Part shown: piece after piece, positions 52,914-61,132 of the stretch
Layout of the letters: each line of letters starts with the position of its first letter
How positions within the stretch are numbered: the stretch's first letter is position 1
DNA from: Acidimicrobiaceae bacterium
GTDB lineage: Bacteria > Actinomycetota > Acidimicrobiia > Acidimicrobiales > Ilumatobacteraceae
Direction: 5' to 3'
DNA: 64,000 nt
NCBI GenBank assembly: GCA_020637295.1
Contig: JACJWF010000002.1
Coordinates: 124,001 to 188,000, forward strand
Translations under genes and position numbers: made by a program
Notes under the pieces: generated by a model
The model's input: the letters and a program-made list of their open reading frames with translations, nothing else
Database searches by the model: none
Told to the model about the DNA's origin: nothing

Positions 52914-52919
52914 AGCGTA
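52914..52919 (-). promoter_or_regulatory. -10 element (TACGCT) of DUF1844-like gene
   Basis: TACGCT on the minus strand, 7 nt before the ATG at 52906. Confidence 0.45.
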
Positions 52920-53017
52920 TCGGCCCGACAACTGAGGCGAAGTGGGCCGGCCTGCCGGACCCCACCCGGCCACTGCCCTTCGGGGCACAAAGGTGCGTCC
53001 GGGTCACGATCATTGCG

Positions 53018-53023
53018 TAGCAT
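53018..53023 (+). promoter_or_regulatory. -10 element (TAGCAT) of the infC operon
   Basis: TAGCAT predicts transcription start near 53030 and a leader of about 115 nt before infC, containing the GCGGAG/CTCCGC hairpin (53038-53054) and GATGCG...CGCATC pairing (53058-53063 with 53091-53096). Confidence 0.5.
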
Positions 53024-53075
53024 GCCGCCTGTGGTGTGCGGAGTTCGTCTCCGCCCCGATGCGGTGTGCCCCGTC

Positions 53076-53147
53076 ATGGTGCGGTGGCTTCGCATCGACC
53101 ATGACAGGAAGGGGACACACCCATTGCACAGGAGTGAGCAGCCATAG
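53076..53147 (+). CDS. 23-codon leader ORF overlapping infC start
   Basis: ATG at 53076 opens MVRWLRIDHDRKGTH... and ends in TAG whose first two bases are the last two of the apparent infC AUA codon. Ribosomes finishing here would be placed at the infC start. There is no strong ribosome site upstream. A coding role is unproven. Confidence 0.35.
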   Translation: MVRWLRIDHDRKGTHPLHRSEQP

Positions 53148-53764
53148 CACCGCCGCAGCAATCCGAACACCGGTACAACTCGGCCATTCGCGCCCGCGAG
53201 GTCCGACTGATCGGGCCAGACGGCAACCAGTTGGGCATCAAGCCCCTGCCGGAAGCGCTCTCGATGGCCCGAGGTCTGGATCTCGATCTCGTCGAGGTCG
53301 CACCCATGGCGAACCCGCCGGTGTGCCGGATCATGGACTACGGCAAGTTCCGTTACGAGGAAAGCCAGAAGGCCAAGGAGAGCCGCAAGAAGACCGTCCA
53401 TGTGTCGATCAAGGAAGTGAAGTTCCGCCCCAAGATCGGCAAGGGCGACTTCGACACCAAGGTCCGCCACATGCAGGATTTCCTTGCAGAAGGCCACAAG
53501 GTGAAGGTCACCCTGCAGTTCCGCGGCCGCGAGATGGCCCACCCGGAGCTCGGCTCGAAGATCCTCGACTCGGTCCTCGAGCAGGTCGGCTCCATCGCCA
53601 AGGTGGAGACCCAGGCCCGTCTCGAGGGACGGAACATGACCATGGTCCTGGCCCCGGAGAAGAAGGCGCCGCCGAAGAAGGAGAAGGAACGCCCGCCGGG
53701 CGGGTCCGACTCCTCGGCAGATGCACCGGACCCCGCTGCGGACGCCCCGTCCGACCCTGCCTGA
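53144..53764 (+). CDS. infC: translation initiation factor IF-3, apparent AUA start
   Basis: A 206-residue IF-3. The N-domain begins HRYNSAIRAREVRLIGPDG and the C-domain has SIKEVKFRPKIGKGDF, KVKVTLQFRGREMAHPELG (in part). An in-frame TGA at 53135 leaves no ATG, GTG, TTG or CTG before the conserved N-domain except ATA at 53144, preceded by GGAG at 53131-53134. IF-3 genes are known for rare AUU/AUC/AUA starts used in autoregulation. The tail is acidic and Pro-rich. It heads infC-rpmI-rplT. Confidence 0.9.
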   Translation: MAPPQQSEHRYNSAIRAREVRLIGPDGNQLGIKPLPEALSMARGLDLDLVEVAPMANPPVCRIMDYGKFRYEESQKAKESRKKTVHVSIKEVKFRPKIGKGDFDTKVRHMQDFLAEGHKVKVTLQFRGREMAHPELGSKILDSVLEQVGSIAKVETQARLEGRNMTMVLAPEKKAPPKKEKERPPGGSDSSADAPDPAADAPSDPA

Positions 53765-53790
53765 CCAGAACACCAACACGGACTCGCGTT

Positions 53791-53812
53791 GACGGCACCA
53801 CCCGGTGCCGTC
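53791..53812 (+). promoter_or_regulatory. hairpin between infC and rpmI
   Basis: GACGGCACC-ACCC-GGTGCCGTC, a perfect 9-bp stem with a 4-nt loop and no U-tract, about 50 nt upstream of rpmI. It could be an L20-responsive or processing site. Confidence 0.4.
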
Positions 53813-53861
53813 GCGCAGCCCCACCGGTGGCCGTGCCACCAGACCCCACAGGAACCACACC

Positions 53862-54059
53862 ATGCCCAAGATGAAGACCAGCAAGACCGCTGCCAAGCGG
53901 TTCAAGAAGACGGGTACCGGCAAGCTGCGCCGCCTGCAGCAGAACCGCCAGCACCTGTTCGAGAAGAAGCCGTCCACCCGCACCCGTCGCCTCGACGGCG
54001 AGGTCGACGTGCACCCCGGTGACGCCAAGAAGATCAAGCGCCTGCTGGGCGAGCGTTGA
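53862..54059 (+). CDS. rpmI: 50S ribosomal protein L35
   Basis: A 65-residue basic protein, MPKMKTSKTAAKRFKKTGTGK being the family N-terminus (in part) and AKKIKRLLGER the end. The ATG at 53862 is chosen by homology over an upstream in-frame start. It lies between infC and rplT as in nearly all bacteria. Confidence 0.95.
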   Translation: MPKMKTSKTAAKRFKKTGTGKLRRLQQNRQHLFEKKPSTRTRRLDGEVDVHPGDAKKIKRLLGER

Positions 54060-54079
54060 GCGAAGGAGACGACTGAGAC

Positions 54080-54433
54080 ATGGCACGAGTGAAGCGAGCA
54101 GTCGGCGCGAAGAAGAAGCGCCGCGAGATCCTCTCCAAGGCGAAGGGCTACTACGGCAACAAGAGCCGTTCGGTCCGAGCCGCCAACGAGCAGGTGATGA
54201 AGAGCGGGCAGTACGCGTTCCGCGACCGCCGCGCCAAGAAGGGCGAGTTCCGCCGCCTGTGGATCCAGCGGATCAACGCGGCCTGCCGCCTGAACGACAT
54301 CAGCTACAGCCGGTTCATCGCCGGGCTGAACGCTGCCGGCATCGAGGTGGACCGCAAGATGCTGGCCGACCTGGCCATCACCGACGCGGCGGCGTTCACC
54401 GCGCTGGTGGCCCAGGCCAAGGCCGCCCTCTGA
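54080..54433 (+). CDS. rplT: 50S ribosomal protein L20
   Basis: A 117-residue L20: MARVKRAVGAKKKRREILSK, GYYGNKSRSVRAANEQVM, FRRLWIQRINAACR and NDISYSRFIAGLN are diagnostic. L20 binds early in 50S assembly and represses its own operon in other bacteria. GAAGGAGA at 54062-54069 is the ribosome site. Confidence 0.96.
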   Translation: MARVKRAVGAKKKRREILSKAKGYYGNKSRSVRAANEQVMKSGQYAFRDRRAKKGEFRRLWIQRINAACRLNDISYSRFIAGLNAAGIEVDRKMLADLAITDAAAFTALVAQAKAAL

Positions 54434-54452
54434 GGCTGCTGAGGGCCCGACC

Positions 54453-55200
54453 CTGAGCGAACAGCTCACCTACTCGAACCCCAAGGTTCAACGACTGCGG
54501 CGCCTCCTGGGGCGCCGCAGTGCGCGTACCGAGGAAGGTGCCTTCGTGGTGGAAGGGCCCGGCCTGGTGGCCGAGGCCCTTGCCGCTGGCTGGCGGATGG
54601 AGGCAATGTTCGTGGCCGCCGGCACCCATGCGGTGCCCGGCCCGGCGAACGTCCCGGTGTACGAGTTCGCCCCCAACGTGATCGAACGGGTGGCCTCCAC
54701 GGAGTCGCCCCAGCCGGTGTTGGCCGTGTTCGCCCTCCCGGCGGCCGCTGCGCTGCCGGCCGGCTGTGACTTCGTGGTCGCCGCCGACCGGCTGGGCGAC
54801 CCGGCAACGCCGGCACGATCATCCGCTCCGCCGAAGCGGCGGGGCACAGGCCGTCGTCCTCACCCCCGGCTCGGTGGACCCGTTCAACCCGAAGGTCGTC
54901 CGCGCGTCCGCAGGCTCGCTGTTCCGCGTCCCCGTGGTGACGGCCACGCTGGACACCCTGCGGGCCGCGGGCCTGCGGGTGCTGGCCACGTCCTCCCACC
55001 ACGGCGAGGTCTACACCGACGTGGACCTCACCGGGCCGGTGGCAGTCGTGGTCGGCAACGAGGCGCACGGCGTGGCCGACGACGCCGCCGTGGACGGCTG
55101 GGTGTCGATCCCCCAGGCCGGGCAGGCCGAGAGCCTGAACGTGGCGATGGCGGCCACGGTGCTGGCCTTCGAAGTGGCCCGCCAGCGGCGCCGCCGGTGA
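54453..55200 (+). pseudogene. SpoU/TrmH-family RNA methyltransferase, two frameshifts
   Basis: The N-terminal substrate domain (SEQLTYSNPKVQRLRRLLGRR, in part; FVVEGPGLVAEAL) and the SPOUT domain lie in three frames. Expected DPGNAGTIIRSAEAAGAQAVV is obtained only by adding one base near 54800-54804 (CCCGG) and one near 54841-54844 (GGGG); the rest (VDPFNPKVVRASAGSLFRVPVV, GNEAHGVADD, SLNVAMAATVLAFE) then reads to 55200. No ATG/GTG/TTG exists at the expected N-terminus; CTG 54453 is the only candidate. It sits between rplT and pheS as in other genomes. Confidence 0.82.
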
Positions 55201-55242
55201 CCCTGGCACGGCAAACGGATGTGCCGCCGGGGGAGTGCCGGG

Positions 55243-55248
55243 TAAGCT
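55243..55248 (+). promoter_or_regulatory. -10 element (TAAGCT) of the pheST leader
   Basis: TAAGCT, 8 nt before an ATG at 55257, implying that the pheST transcript begins at or next to a small ORF. Confidence 0.45.
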
Positions 55249-55256
55249 CGGCGGCG

Positions 55257-55310
55257 ATGTGGTCGCAGCGATTTCGGTGCCCCCGGGCGATGCTCGGGGT
55301 GGCGCGCTGA
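55257..55310 (+). CDS. 17-codon leaderless uORF upstream of pheS
   Basis: MWSQRFRCPRAMLGVAR, with a TGA at 55308. It has one Phe (TTT) and several Arg codons. The ORF overlaps the 5' arm of the alternative hairpins in this leader. Translation is inferred from the promoter spacing only. Confidence 0.35.
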   Translation: MWSQRFRCPRAMLGVAR

Positions 55311-55347
55311 TCTGCTGAGTCGCGGCTGCCTGTCGATCGCCCGGGGG
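55280..55347 (+). promoter_or_regulatory. mutually exclusive hairpins in the pheST leader
   Basis: CCCCCGGGCGAT (55280-55291) pairs perfectly with ATCGCCCGGGGG (55336-55347); the same left strand can instead pair with GCTCGGGG (55292-55299). This looks like an attenuation-type switch, though no U-tract follows either stem and no T-box motif is present. Confidence 0.45.
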
Positions 55348-55387
55348 AACCTGCCCTGCTGGACGACCAACCCGTGAAGAGGAACCG

Positions 55388-56389
55388 ATGATCGACGAGA
55401 TCCTGGCCGCCCGCGACGGCGCACTCGCGCGCCTGGCGGCCGTCACCAACCTGGCGGACGCCGATGCCGTCACCGCCGACTTGCTGGGCAAGAAGGGCCC
55501 GTTCGCCGCGTTCAAGACCCGCCTCGGGTCGCTGGCCACGGTGGACGAGAAGAAGGCCGCCGGCCAGGCGGTCAACGAGGCCACCTCGGCGGTGGAGGCT
55601 GCGGCCGCCGCCCGCCGCAGCGAAATGCAGCGCGCCGAGCGGGCCACCCAGCTGGCCGCCGAGCGGCTGGACCTCACCGAGGTGATGAGCCGCCCGACCC
55701 GCGGGCACGCACACGTCGTCACCCAGGCCTGGCAGCGCCTGGAGGACGTGTTCATCGGGCTCGGCTTCCAGATCGCCGAGGGCCCGGAGGTGGAGACCGA
55801 CTGGCACAACTTCGAGGCGCTGAACATGCCGCCGCAGCACCCGGCGCGGAGCATGCACGACACGTTCTACGTGGACCACGGCGCACCGGGCAGCACCGTC
55901 CTGCGCACCCACACGTCGCCCGTGCAGATCCGGGTGATGCAGACCATCGAGCCGCCGATCTACATGGTCATGCCCGGCCGGGTGTTCCGCAACGAGACCA
56001 CCGATGCCACCCACCTGGCCGTGTTCCACCAGATCGAGGGGTTGGTGATCGACCGCGGCATCACGCTGGCCGACCTGGCCGGCACGATCGAGAAGTTCAC
56101 CCAGGCGTTCTTCGGGGTCGACTTCACCAGCCGCCTGCGCCCGAGCTTCTTCCCGTTCACCGAGCCGTCCGCCGAGTTCGACATCCGCACCCCGTCGGGC
56201 GACTGGCTGGAGCTCGGTGGCTGCGGGATGGTCCACCCCAACGTGCTGCGTGCCGGCGGGCTGGACCCCGAGGAGTGGAGCGGCTTCGCGTTCGGCTTCG
56301 GCATCGACCGCATGGCCAAGGAGCGCCACGGCGTCGCCGACGTGCGCGAGATGTACGCCAACGACCTCCGTTTCGTCACCCAGTTCTGA
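55388..56389 (+). CDS. pheS: phenylalanine--tRNA ligase alpha subunit
   Basis: A 333-residue catalytic subunit. The N-terminal coiled coil (about 1-90) is followed by the class II core: HVVTQAWQRLEDVFIGLGF, EGPEVETDWHNFEALNMP, RTHTSPVQIRVM and FAFGFGIDRMAKERHGVADVR (in part). AAGAGGAA before ATG 55388 serves as ribosome site. It is followed after 13 bp by pheT. Confidence 0.96.
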   Translation: MIDEILAARDGALARLAAVTNLADADAVTADLLGKKGPFAAFKTRLGSLATVDEKKAAGQAVNEATSAVEAAAAARRSEMQRAERATQLAAERLDLTEVMSRPTRGHAHVVTQAWQRLEDVFIGLGFQIAEGPEVETDWHNFEALNMPPQHPARSMHDTFYVDHGAPGSTVLRTHTSPVQIRVMQTIEPPIYMVMPGRVFRNETTDATHLAVFHQIEGLVIDRGITLADLAGTIEKFTQAFFGVDFTSRLRPSFFPFTEPSAEFDIRTPSGDWLELGGCGMVHPNVLRAGGLDPEEWSGFAFGFGIDRMAKERHGVADVREMYANDLRFVTQF

Positions 56390-56402
56390 GAGAGGCCGGA
56401 TC

Positions 56403-58754
56403 ATGAAGATCGTTCATTCCTGGTTGCTGGACCTCTGCCCGGGCCTGCCGGACGACACGGAGGCCATCGCCGAGGCGCTCAGCGACCTCGGCCTGGCCGT
56501 CGAGTCGGTGGACCGCGTCGGCGCCTCGGTGGCCGGCGTGGTCACCGCCAAGGTCCTGCGCACCGAGCGTCACCCGAACGCCGCCAAGGTCCACCGCGTG
56601 TACGTGGACGCCGGCGACGGCGTGGAGCGCCATGTGTGGTGCGGCGCGTTCAACATGTCGGCCGGCGACGTCGTGCCACTGGCCACCGCGGGCACCGCGA
56701 TGCCCGACGGCCGGCTGATCGAGCCGAAGCCGATCCTCGGCATCCCAAGCCAGGGCATGCTGTGCAGCGCCCGCGAGCTGGGCCTCGGCGACGACCACAG
56801 CGGCATCCTGCTGCTGCCCCACGACATCGCCCTCGGCGTGCCGTACGGGGAGGCCCTGGGCCTGCGCGAAGAGCTGGTCTACGACCTCGACGTCCTGCGC
56901 AACCGGCCGGACGCTTACGGCCACCTCGGCGTCGCCCGCGACCTGGCGGCCCGCTTCGGCGTGCCGTTCGACTACTCGCCCCCGGCGGTGGAGGCCACCG
57001 GTGCACCGATGACCGCCACGGTGGAACTGGTGGACGGCGACCGCTGCCCCCGGTTCACCAGCGTGGTCATCAGCGGCGTGCGCGTCGCCCACTCGCCGGA
57101 CTGGATGGCCAGCCGCCTCTCCGCAGCTGGGATGCGCCCGATCAACAACGTCGTCGACGTCAGCAACTACGTGATGCTGGAGTGCAACCGTCCGAACCAC
57201 GCCTACGACTACGAGACGCTGGGCGGCCACGGCTTCCGGGTGCGCCTGGCCGCCGAGGGCGAGACCCTGGTGACCCTGGACGGGGCGGAGCGCACGCTGA
57301 CCGCCGACGACCTGTTGATCTGCGACGGCAACGACCGGCCGATCGGCCTCGGCGGGGTGATGGGCGGCCAGAACACCGAGATCAGTGACGACACCACCAC
57401 CGTCGCGCTGGAGACCGCCTGGTTCGAGCCGCTCGGCATCATGCGCACCGCGGTGCGCAGCGGCCTGCGCAGCGAGGCGTCGGCCCGCTTCGAGCGGGGC
57501 ATGGACCCGCACGGCATCGGCGCCGGCATCGCCCGCTTCGTGGAACTCCTGCGGATCACCAGCCCGGACCTCGTGGTCCACGAGGGCGCGGTGGACGCCC
57601 GCAGCGAGCACTTCCCCGGGGCCACCACCATCACGGTCCGTCCCGGCCGCGTCGGGGCCATGCTCGGCACCCCCTTCACCGCCGAGCAGATCACCGCGCT
57701 CATCGAACCGATCGGTTTCTCGTGCGCGCCGGACGGCGGCAACGTCGCCGTCACGGTGCCGTCGTGGCGGCCGGACTGCACGCTGGAGATCGACATCGTC
57801 GAGGAGGTCGCCCGCCACTACGGGTACGCCAAGCTCGGCAAGACGGTGCCGAAGTCGTCGCTGCCCGGCGGGCTCAGCCCCGTCCAGCAGCGCCGCCGCC
57901 GGCTGCGCGAGGTGCTGCTGGGGCTGGGCATCAGCGAAGCCATGCCGCACCCGTTCCTCAGCGACGGCGACCTGGCCCGCGCCGGGCTGGCCGCCGATGC
58001 GGTGCGCCTGGTGAACCCGCTGGTCGTCGGTGACGACGTCCTGCGCACCTCACTGCGCCCCGGGCTGCTGAAGGCCGTGGCCTACAACGAGTCGTACCGC
58101 ACACCGAACGCCGCCATGTTCGAGATCGGCCACGTGTACCCGCCGAGCGACGACGTGCTCCCCGCCGAGTACGAGGCCCTGGGCGTCGTGCTGGCCGGGC
58201 GCGAGGCGCCGGCGGCGGTGGACCTGTGGAGGGAGATCGCCGCAGCGATGGGCTGGGGCGCGCGCCTGGACCAGGGCACCGTGCCCGCCGGCCTGCACCC
58301 CGGCCGCGGCGCCACGCTGTCGCTCGGCCGCGACGCCATCGGCGTGGTGGGGGAGGTGCACCCCGACGTGCTGGACGCCTACGAGGTCACCGAGCGGGTG
58401 GCGGTGCTGGAGCTCAACCTGTCCGTCCTGCTGGCCACGGAGCCGAAGGTGCCGCAGTGGAAGCCGACCAGCCGGTTCCCGTCCAGCGACTTCGACCTGG
58501 CGTTCGTGCTGCCGGACTCCGTGATCGCGGAGAAGGTGGACAAGGCCATCCGCCAGGGCGCCGGCAGCGCGCTCGTCGACCTGGCCCTGTTCGACGTGTA
58601 CCGGGGCAAGGGCGTGCCGGAGGGCAGCCGCAGCCTGGCCTACCGGCTGCGGGTGCAGGCGGCCGACCGCACGTTCACCGACGCCGACCTCTCCGCCATC
58701 CGCGAGAAGGTCGTGGCCGCGGTCGCCAAGCTCGGCGGCCAACTCCGCGGCTGA
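56403..58754 (+). CDS. pheT: phenylalanine--tRNA ligase beta subunit
   Basis: A 783-residue beta subunit with the tRNA-binding (EMAP-like) domain near 40-150, B3/B4 editing domain (about 205-390, including RPINNVVDVSNYVMLE), B5 (about 400-475), a degenerate synthetase core and the C-terminal FDX-ACB domain (FPSSDFDLAFVLPD, YRLRVQAADRTFTDADL). Full length and continuous. Confidence 0.96.
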   Translation: MKIVHSWLLDLCPGLPDDTEAIAEALSDLGLAVESVDRVGASVAGVVTAKVLRTERHPNAAKVHRVYVDAGDGVERHVWCGAFNMSAGDVVPLATAGTAMPDGRLIEPKPILGIPSQGMLCSARELGLGDDHSGILLLPHDIALGVPYGEALGLREELVYDLDVLRNRPDAYGHLGVARDLAARFGVPFDYSPPAVEATGAPMTATVELVDGDRCPRFTSVVISGVRVAHSPDWMASRLSAAGMRPINNVVDVSNYVMLECNRPNHAYDYETLGGHGFRVRLAAEGETLVTLDGAERTLTADDLLICDGNDRPIGLGGVMGGQNTEISDDTTTVALETAWFEPLGIMRTAVRSGLRSEASARFERGMDPHGIGAGIARFVELLRITSPDLVVHEGAVDARSEHFPGATTITVRPGRVGAMLGTPFTAEQITALIEPIGFSCAPDGGNVAVTVPSWRPDCTLEIDIVEEVARHYGYAKLGKTVPKSSLPGGLSPVQQRRRRLREVLLGLGISEAMPHPFLSDGDLARAGLAADAVRLVNPLVVGDDVLRTSLRPGLLKAVAYNESYRTPNAAMFEIGHVYPPSDDVLPAEYEALGVVLAGREAPAAVDLWREIAAAMGWGARLDQGTVPAGLHPGRGATLSLGRDAIGVVGEVHPDVLDAYEVTERVAVLELNLSVLLATEPKVPQWKPTSRFPSSDFDLAFVLPDSVIAEKVDKAIRQGAGSALVDLALFDVYRGKGVPEGSRSLAYRLRVQAADRTFTDADLSAIREKVVAAVAKLGGQLRG

Positions 58755-58776
58755 GGCGGGTGCCGGCGACGACCGG

Positions 58777-58816
58777 TATTTCGTACTTGAAATAATCCTC
58801 CCGCGGCGCGACACTG
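58777..58816 (+). promoter_or_regulatory. MarR-type operator and promoter of the aminobenzoyl-CoA cluster
   Basis: TATTTCGTACTTGAAATA (58777-58794) is an AT-rich inverted repeat (TATTTC-N6-GAAATA) in very GC-rich surroundings. It overlaps TTGAAA (58787-58792), a -35-like hexamer, with GACACT 17 nt downstream as a weak -10. The MarR gene at 61872 is the likely ligand-sensing repressor. Confidence 0.6.
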
Positions 58817-58846
58817 CGCACGTCACGACGCCGATGGGGGGCTGCG

Positions 58847-61132
58847 ATGAAGGTGCTGTGTCTCGGGGGAGGCCCGGCGGGGCTGTACTTCGCGATCTCG
58901 ATGAAGCTGCGCGACCCGGCGCACGAGGTCACCGTGCTGGAGCGCAACAAGGCCGACGACACGTTCGGCTGGGGCGTGGTCCTCAGCGACGACGCGCTGG
59001 GCCGCATGGAGCGCAATGACCCGCAGAGCACCGCTGCCATCCGCGACGAGTTCGCCTACTGGGACGACATCGCCGTGGTCCACCACGGGCGCCGCACCGT
59101 CTCCGGCGGCCATGGGTTCGCCGGGATCGGGCGGATGAAGATGCTCCTGCTCCTCCAGGACCGCGCCCGGGAACTGGGCGTGGACCTGCGCTTCCAGACC
59201 GAGTTCCGCTCCGCCGAGGAGTACCGCCACGACTACGACCTGGTGGTGGCGGCGGACGGGATCAACTCCCTCGTCCGCAAGGAGTACGAGGCGGAGTTCC
59301 GGCCGGACATCGATATGCGCCTCTGCAAGTTCATCTGGCTCGGCACCCACCAGAAGTTCGACGACGCCTTCACGTTCATCTTCGAGCCGACCGAGCACGG
59401 CTGGATGTGGATGCACGCCTACCAGTTCGACGCGGATACGGCGACGGCCATCGTCGAGTGCACCCAGCAGACCTGGGACGCATGGGGCTTCGAGGACATG
59501 TCCAAGGAGGAGACGATCGCCACGTGCGAGCGGGTCTTCGCCGCCCACCTCGGTGGCCACTCGCTGATCTCCAACGCCAACCACCTGCGCGGCTCCGCGG
59601 TGTGGATGAACTTCCCCCGCGTCATCTGCGAGCGCTGGCACCACGAGAACGTCGTGCTGATGGGCGACGCCGCGGCCACCGGCCACTTCTCCATCGGCTC
59701 CGGCTCCCGCCTGGCGTTCGACAGCGCCATCGCCCTCGCCGAGTACCTGCACAGCGAACCGACGATGGAGCAGGCGTTCGAGCGCTACCAGGAGGAGCGG
59801 CGGATGGAGGTGCTCCGCCTCCAGTCCGCAGCGCGCAACAGCCTGGAGTGGTTCGAGCAGTGCGAGCGCTACCTGGACATGGACCCCGTCCAGTTCAACT
59901 ACTCGCTGCTCACCCGCAGCCAGCGGATCAGCCACGAGAACCTGCGCCTGCGCGACCCGGACTGGTTGCGCCAGGCGGAGGACTGGTTCCAGGCCCAGGC
60001 CGGCGGCACCCCCGGGCGGGCGCCGATGTTCGCCCCGTTCCGCCTGCAGGACATGGAGTTGGTGAACCGGGTGGTGGTGTCGCCGATGGCCCAGTACCGG
60101 GCGGTGGACGGCTGCCCGACCGACTGGCACTTCGCCCACTACGCCGAGCGGGCCAAGGGCGGTGCCGGCCTGCTCTACACCGAGATGACGTGCGTGTCGC
60201 CGGAAGGCCGCATCACGCCCGGCTGCCCCGGCCTCTACGCGCCGGAGCACGAGGCGGAGTGGGCCCGCCTGGTTCGCTTCGTGCACGGCGAGACCGCGGC
60301 CAAGGTGTGCTGCCAGATCGGCCACAGCGGCCGCAAGGGCAGCACCCAGGTCGGGTGGGAGGACGCCGACCGGCCCCTGCCGGACGGCAACTGGGAGGTC
60401 ATGTCGGCGTCCGCCGTGCCGTGGTCACCGGCCAGCCAGGTGCCGCGGGCGATGACCCGGGCGGACATGGACCGGGTGACGGCCGAGTTCGTCGCCGCCG
60501 CCGAGATGGCCGAGCGGGCCGGCTTCGACATGATCGAACTGCACGCCGCGCACGGCTACCTGCTGTCCAGCTTCATCTCGCCCGTCTCCAACGTGCGCAC
60601 CGACGAGTACGGCGGTTCGCTGGAGAACCGGATGCGCTACCCCCTGGAGGTCTTCCAGGCGATGCGCGCCGTGTGGCCGGCGCACAAGCCGATGAGCGTG
60701 CGGATCTCGGCGCACGACTGGCTGGACGAGCACGGCGTGACCCCGGACGAGGCGGTGGAGATCGCCCGCCGGTTCCACGCCGCCGGTGCCGACATCATCG
60801 ACGTCTCCGCCGGGCAGACCAGCGAGGACGCCCGCCCGGTCTACGGCCGGATGTTCCAGACCCCGTTCAGCGACCGGATCCGCAACGAGGCCGGCATCGC
60901 CACGATGGCGGTGGGCAACATCACCGACCACGACATGGTCAACGGCATCCTCATGGCCGGCCGCGCCGACCTGGTGTGCCTGGCCCGTGTGCATCTGGCC
61001 GATCCGTACTTCACCCTGCATGCCGCCGTCGCGCTCGGCGACCGGGGCACGGAGTGGCCGCTGCCGTACCTGCCCGGGCGGGATCAGGCCTACCGGCTGG
61101 CCGAGCGGGCGCAGGAGGTGATCCGGGCATGA
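58847..61132 (+). CDS. bifunctional 2-aminobenzoyl-CoA (or salicylyl-CoA) monooxygenase/reductase
   Basis: A 761-residue fusion. Residues 1-~385 are a group A flavin monooxygenase (LGGGPAGLYFAI; LMGDAAATGHFSIGSGSRLA). Residues ~392-761 are an old-yellow-enzyme domain (FAPFRLQDMELVNRVVVSPMAQY in part; ELHAAHGYLLSSFISPVSN). This architecture is known from 2-aminobenzoyl-CoA monooxygenase/reductase and from salicylyl-CoA 5-hydroxylases; the ligase at the end of the cluster favours the former. GGGGGG at 58836-58841 is the ribosome site. First gene of the MarR-controlled operon. Confidence 0.87.
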   Translation: MKVLCLGGGPAGLYFAISMKLRDPAHEVTVLERNKADDTFGWGVVLSDDALGRMERNDPQSTAAIRDEFAYWDDIAVVHHGRRTVSGGHGFAGIGRMKMLLLLQDRARELGVDLRFQTEFRSAEEYRHDYDLVVAADGINSLVRKEYEAEFRPDIDMRLCKFIWLGTHQKFDDAFTFIFEPTEHGWMWMHAYQFDADTATAIVECTQQTWDAWGFEDMSKEETIATCERVFAAHLGGHSLISNANHLRGSAVWMNFPRVICERWHHENVVLMGDAAATGHFSIGSGSRLAFDSAIALAEYLHSEPTMEQAFERYQEERRMEVLRLQSAARNSLEWFEQCERYLDMDPVQFNYSLLTRSQRISHENLRLRDPDWLRQAEDWFQAQAGGTPGRAPMFAPFRLQDMELVNRVVVSPMAQYRAVDGCPTDWHFAHYAERAKGGAGLLYTEMTCVSPEGRITPGCPGLYAPEHEAEWARLVRFVHGETAAKVCCQIGHSGRKGSTQVGWEDADRPLPDGNWEVMSASAVPWSPASQVPRAMTRADMDRVTAEFVAAAEMAERAGFDMIELHAAHGYLLSSFISPVSNVRTDEYGGSLENRMRYPLEVFQAMRAVWPAHKPMSVRISAHDWLDEHGVTPDEAVEIARRFHAAGADIIDVSAGQTSEDARPVYGRMFQTPFSDRIRNEAGIATMAVGNITDHDMVNGILMAGRADLVCLARVHLADPYFTLHAAVALGDRGTEWPLPYLPGRDQAYRLAERAQEVIRA

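Noticed and set aside
53765..53861. A tRNA or small RNA gene between infC and rpmI
   Set aside because: The region holds one 9-bp hairpin but no cloverleaf or CCA end; it is more likely operon-internal regulation.
55201..55387. T-box riboswitch upstream of pheS
   Set aside because: No T-box sequence (UGGNACC type), no specifier-loop stem and no terminator with a U-tract were found.
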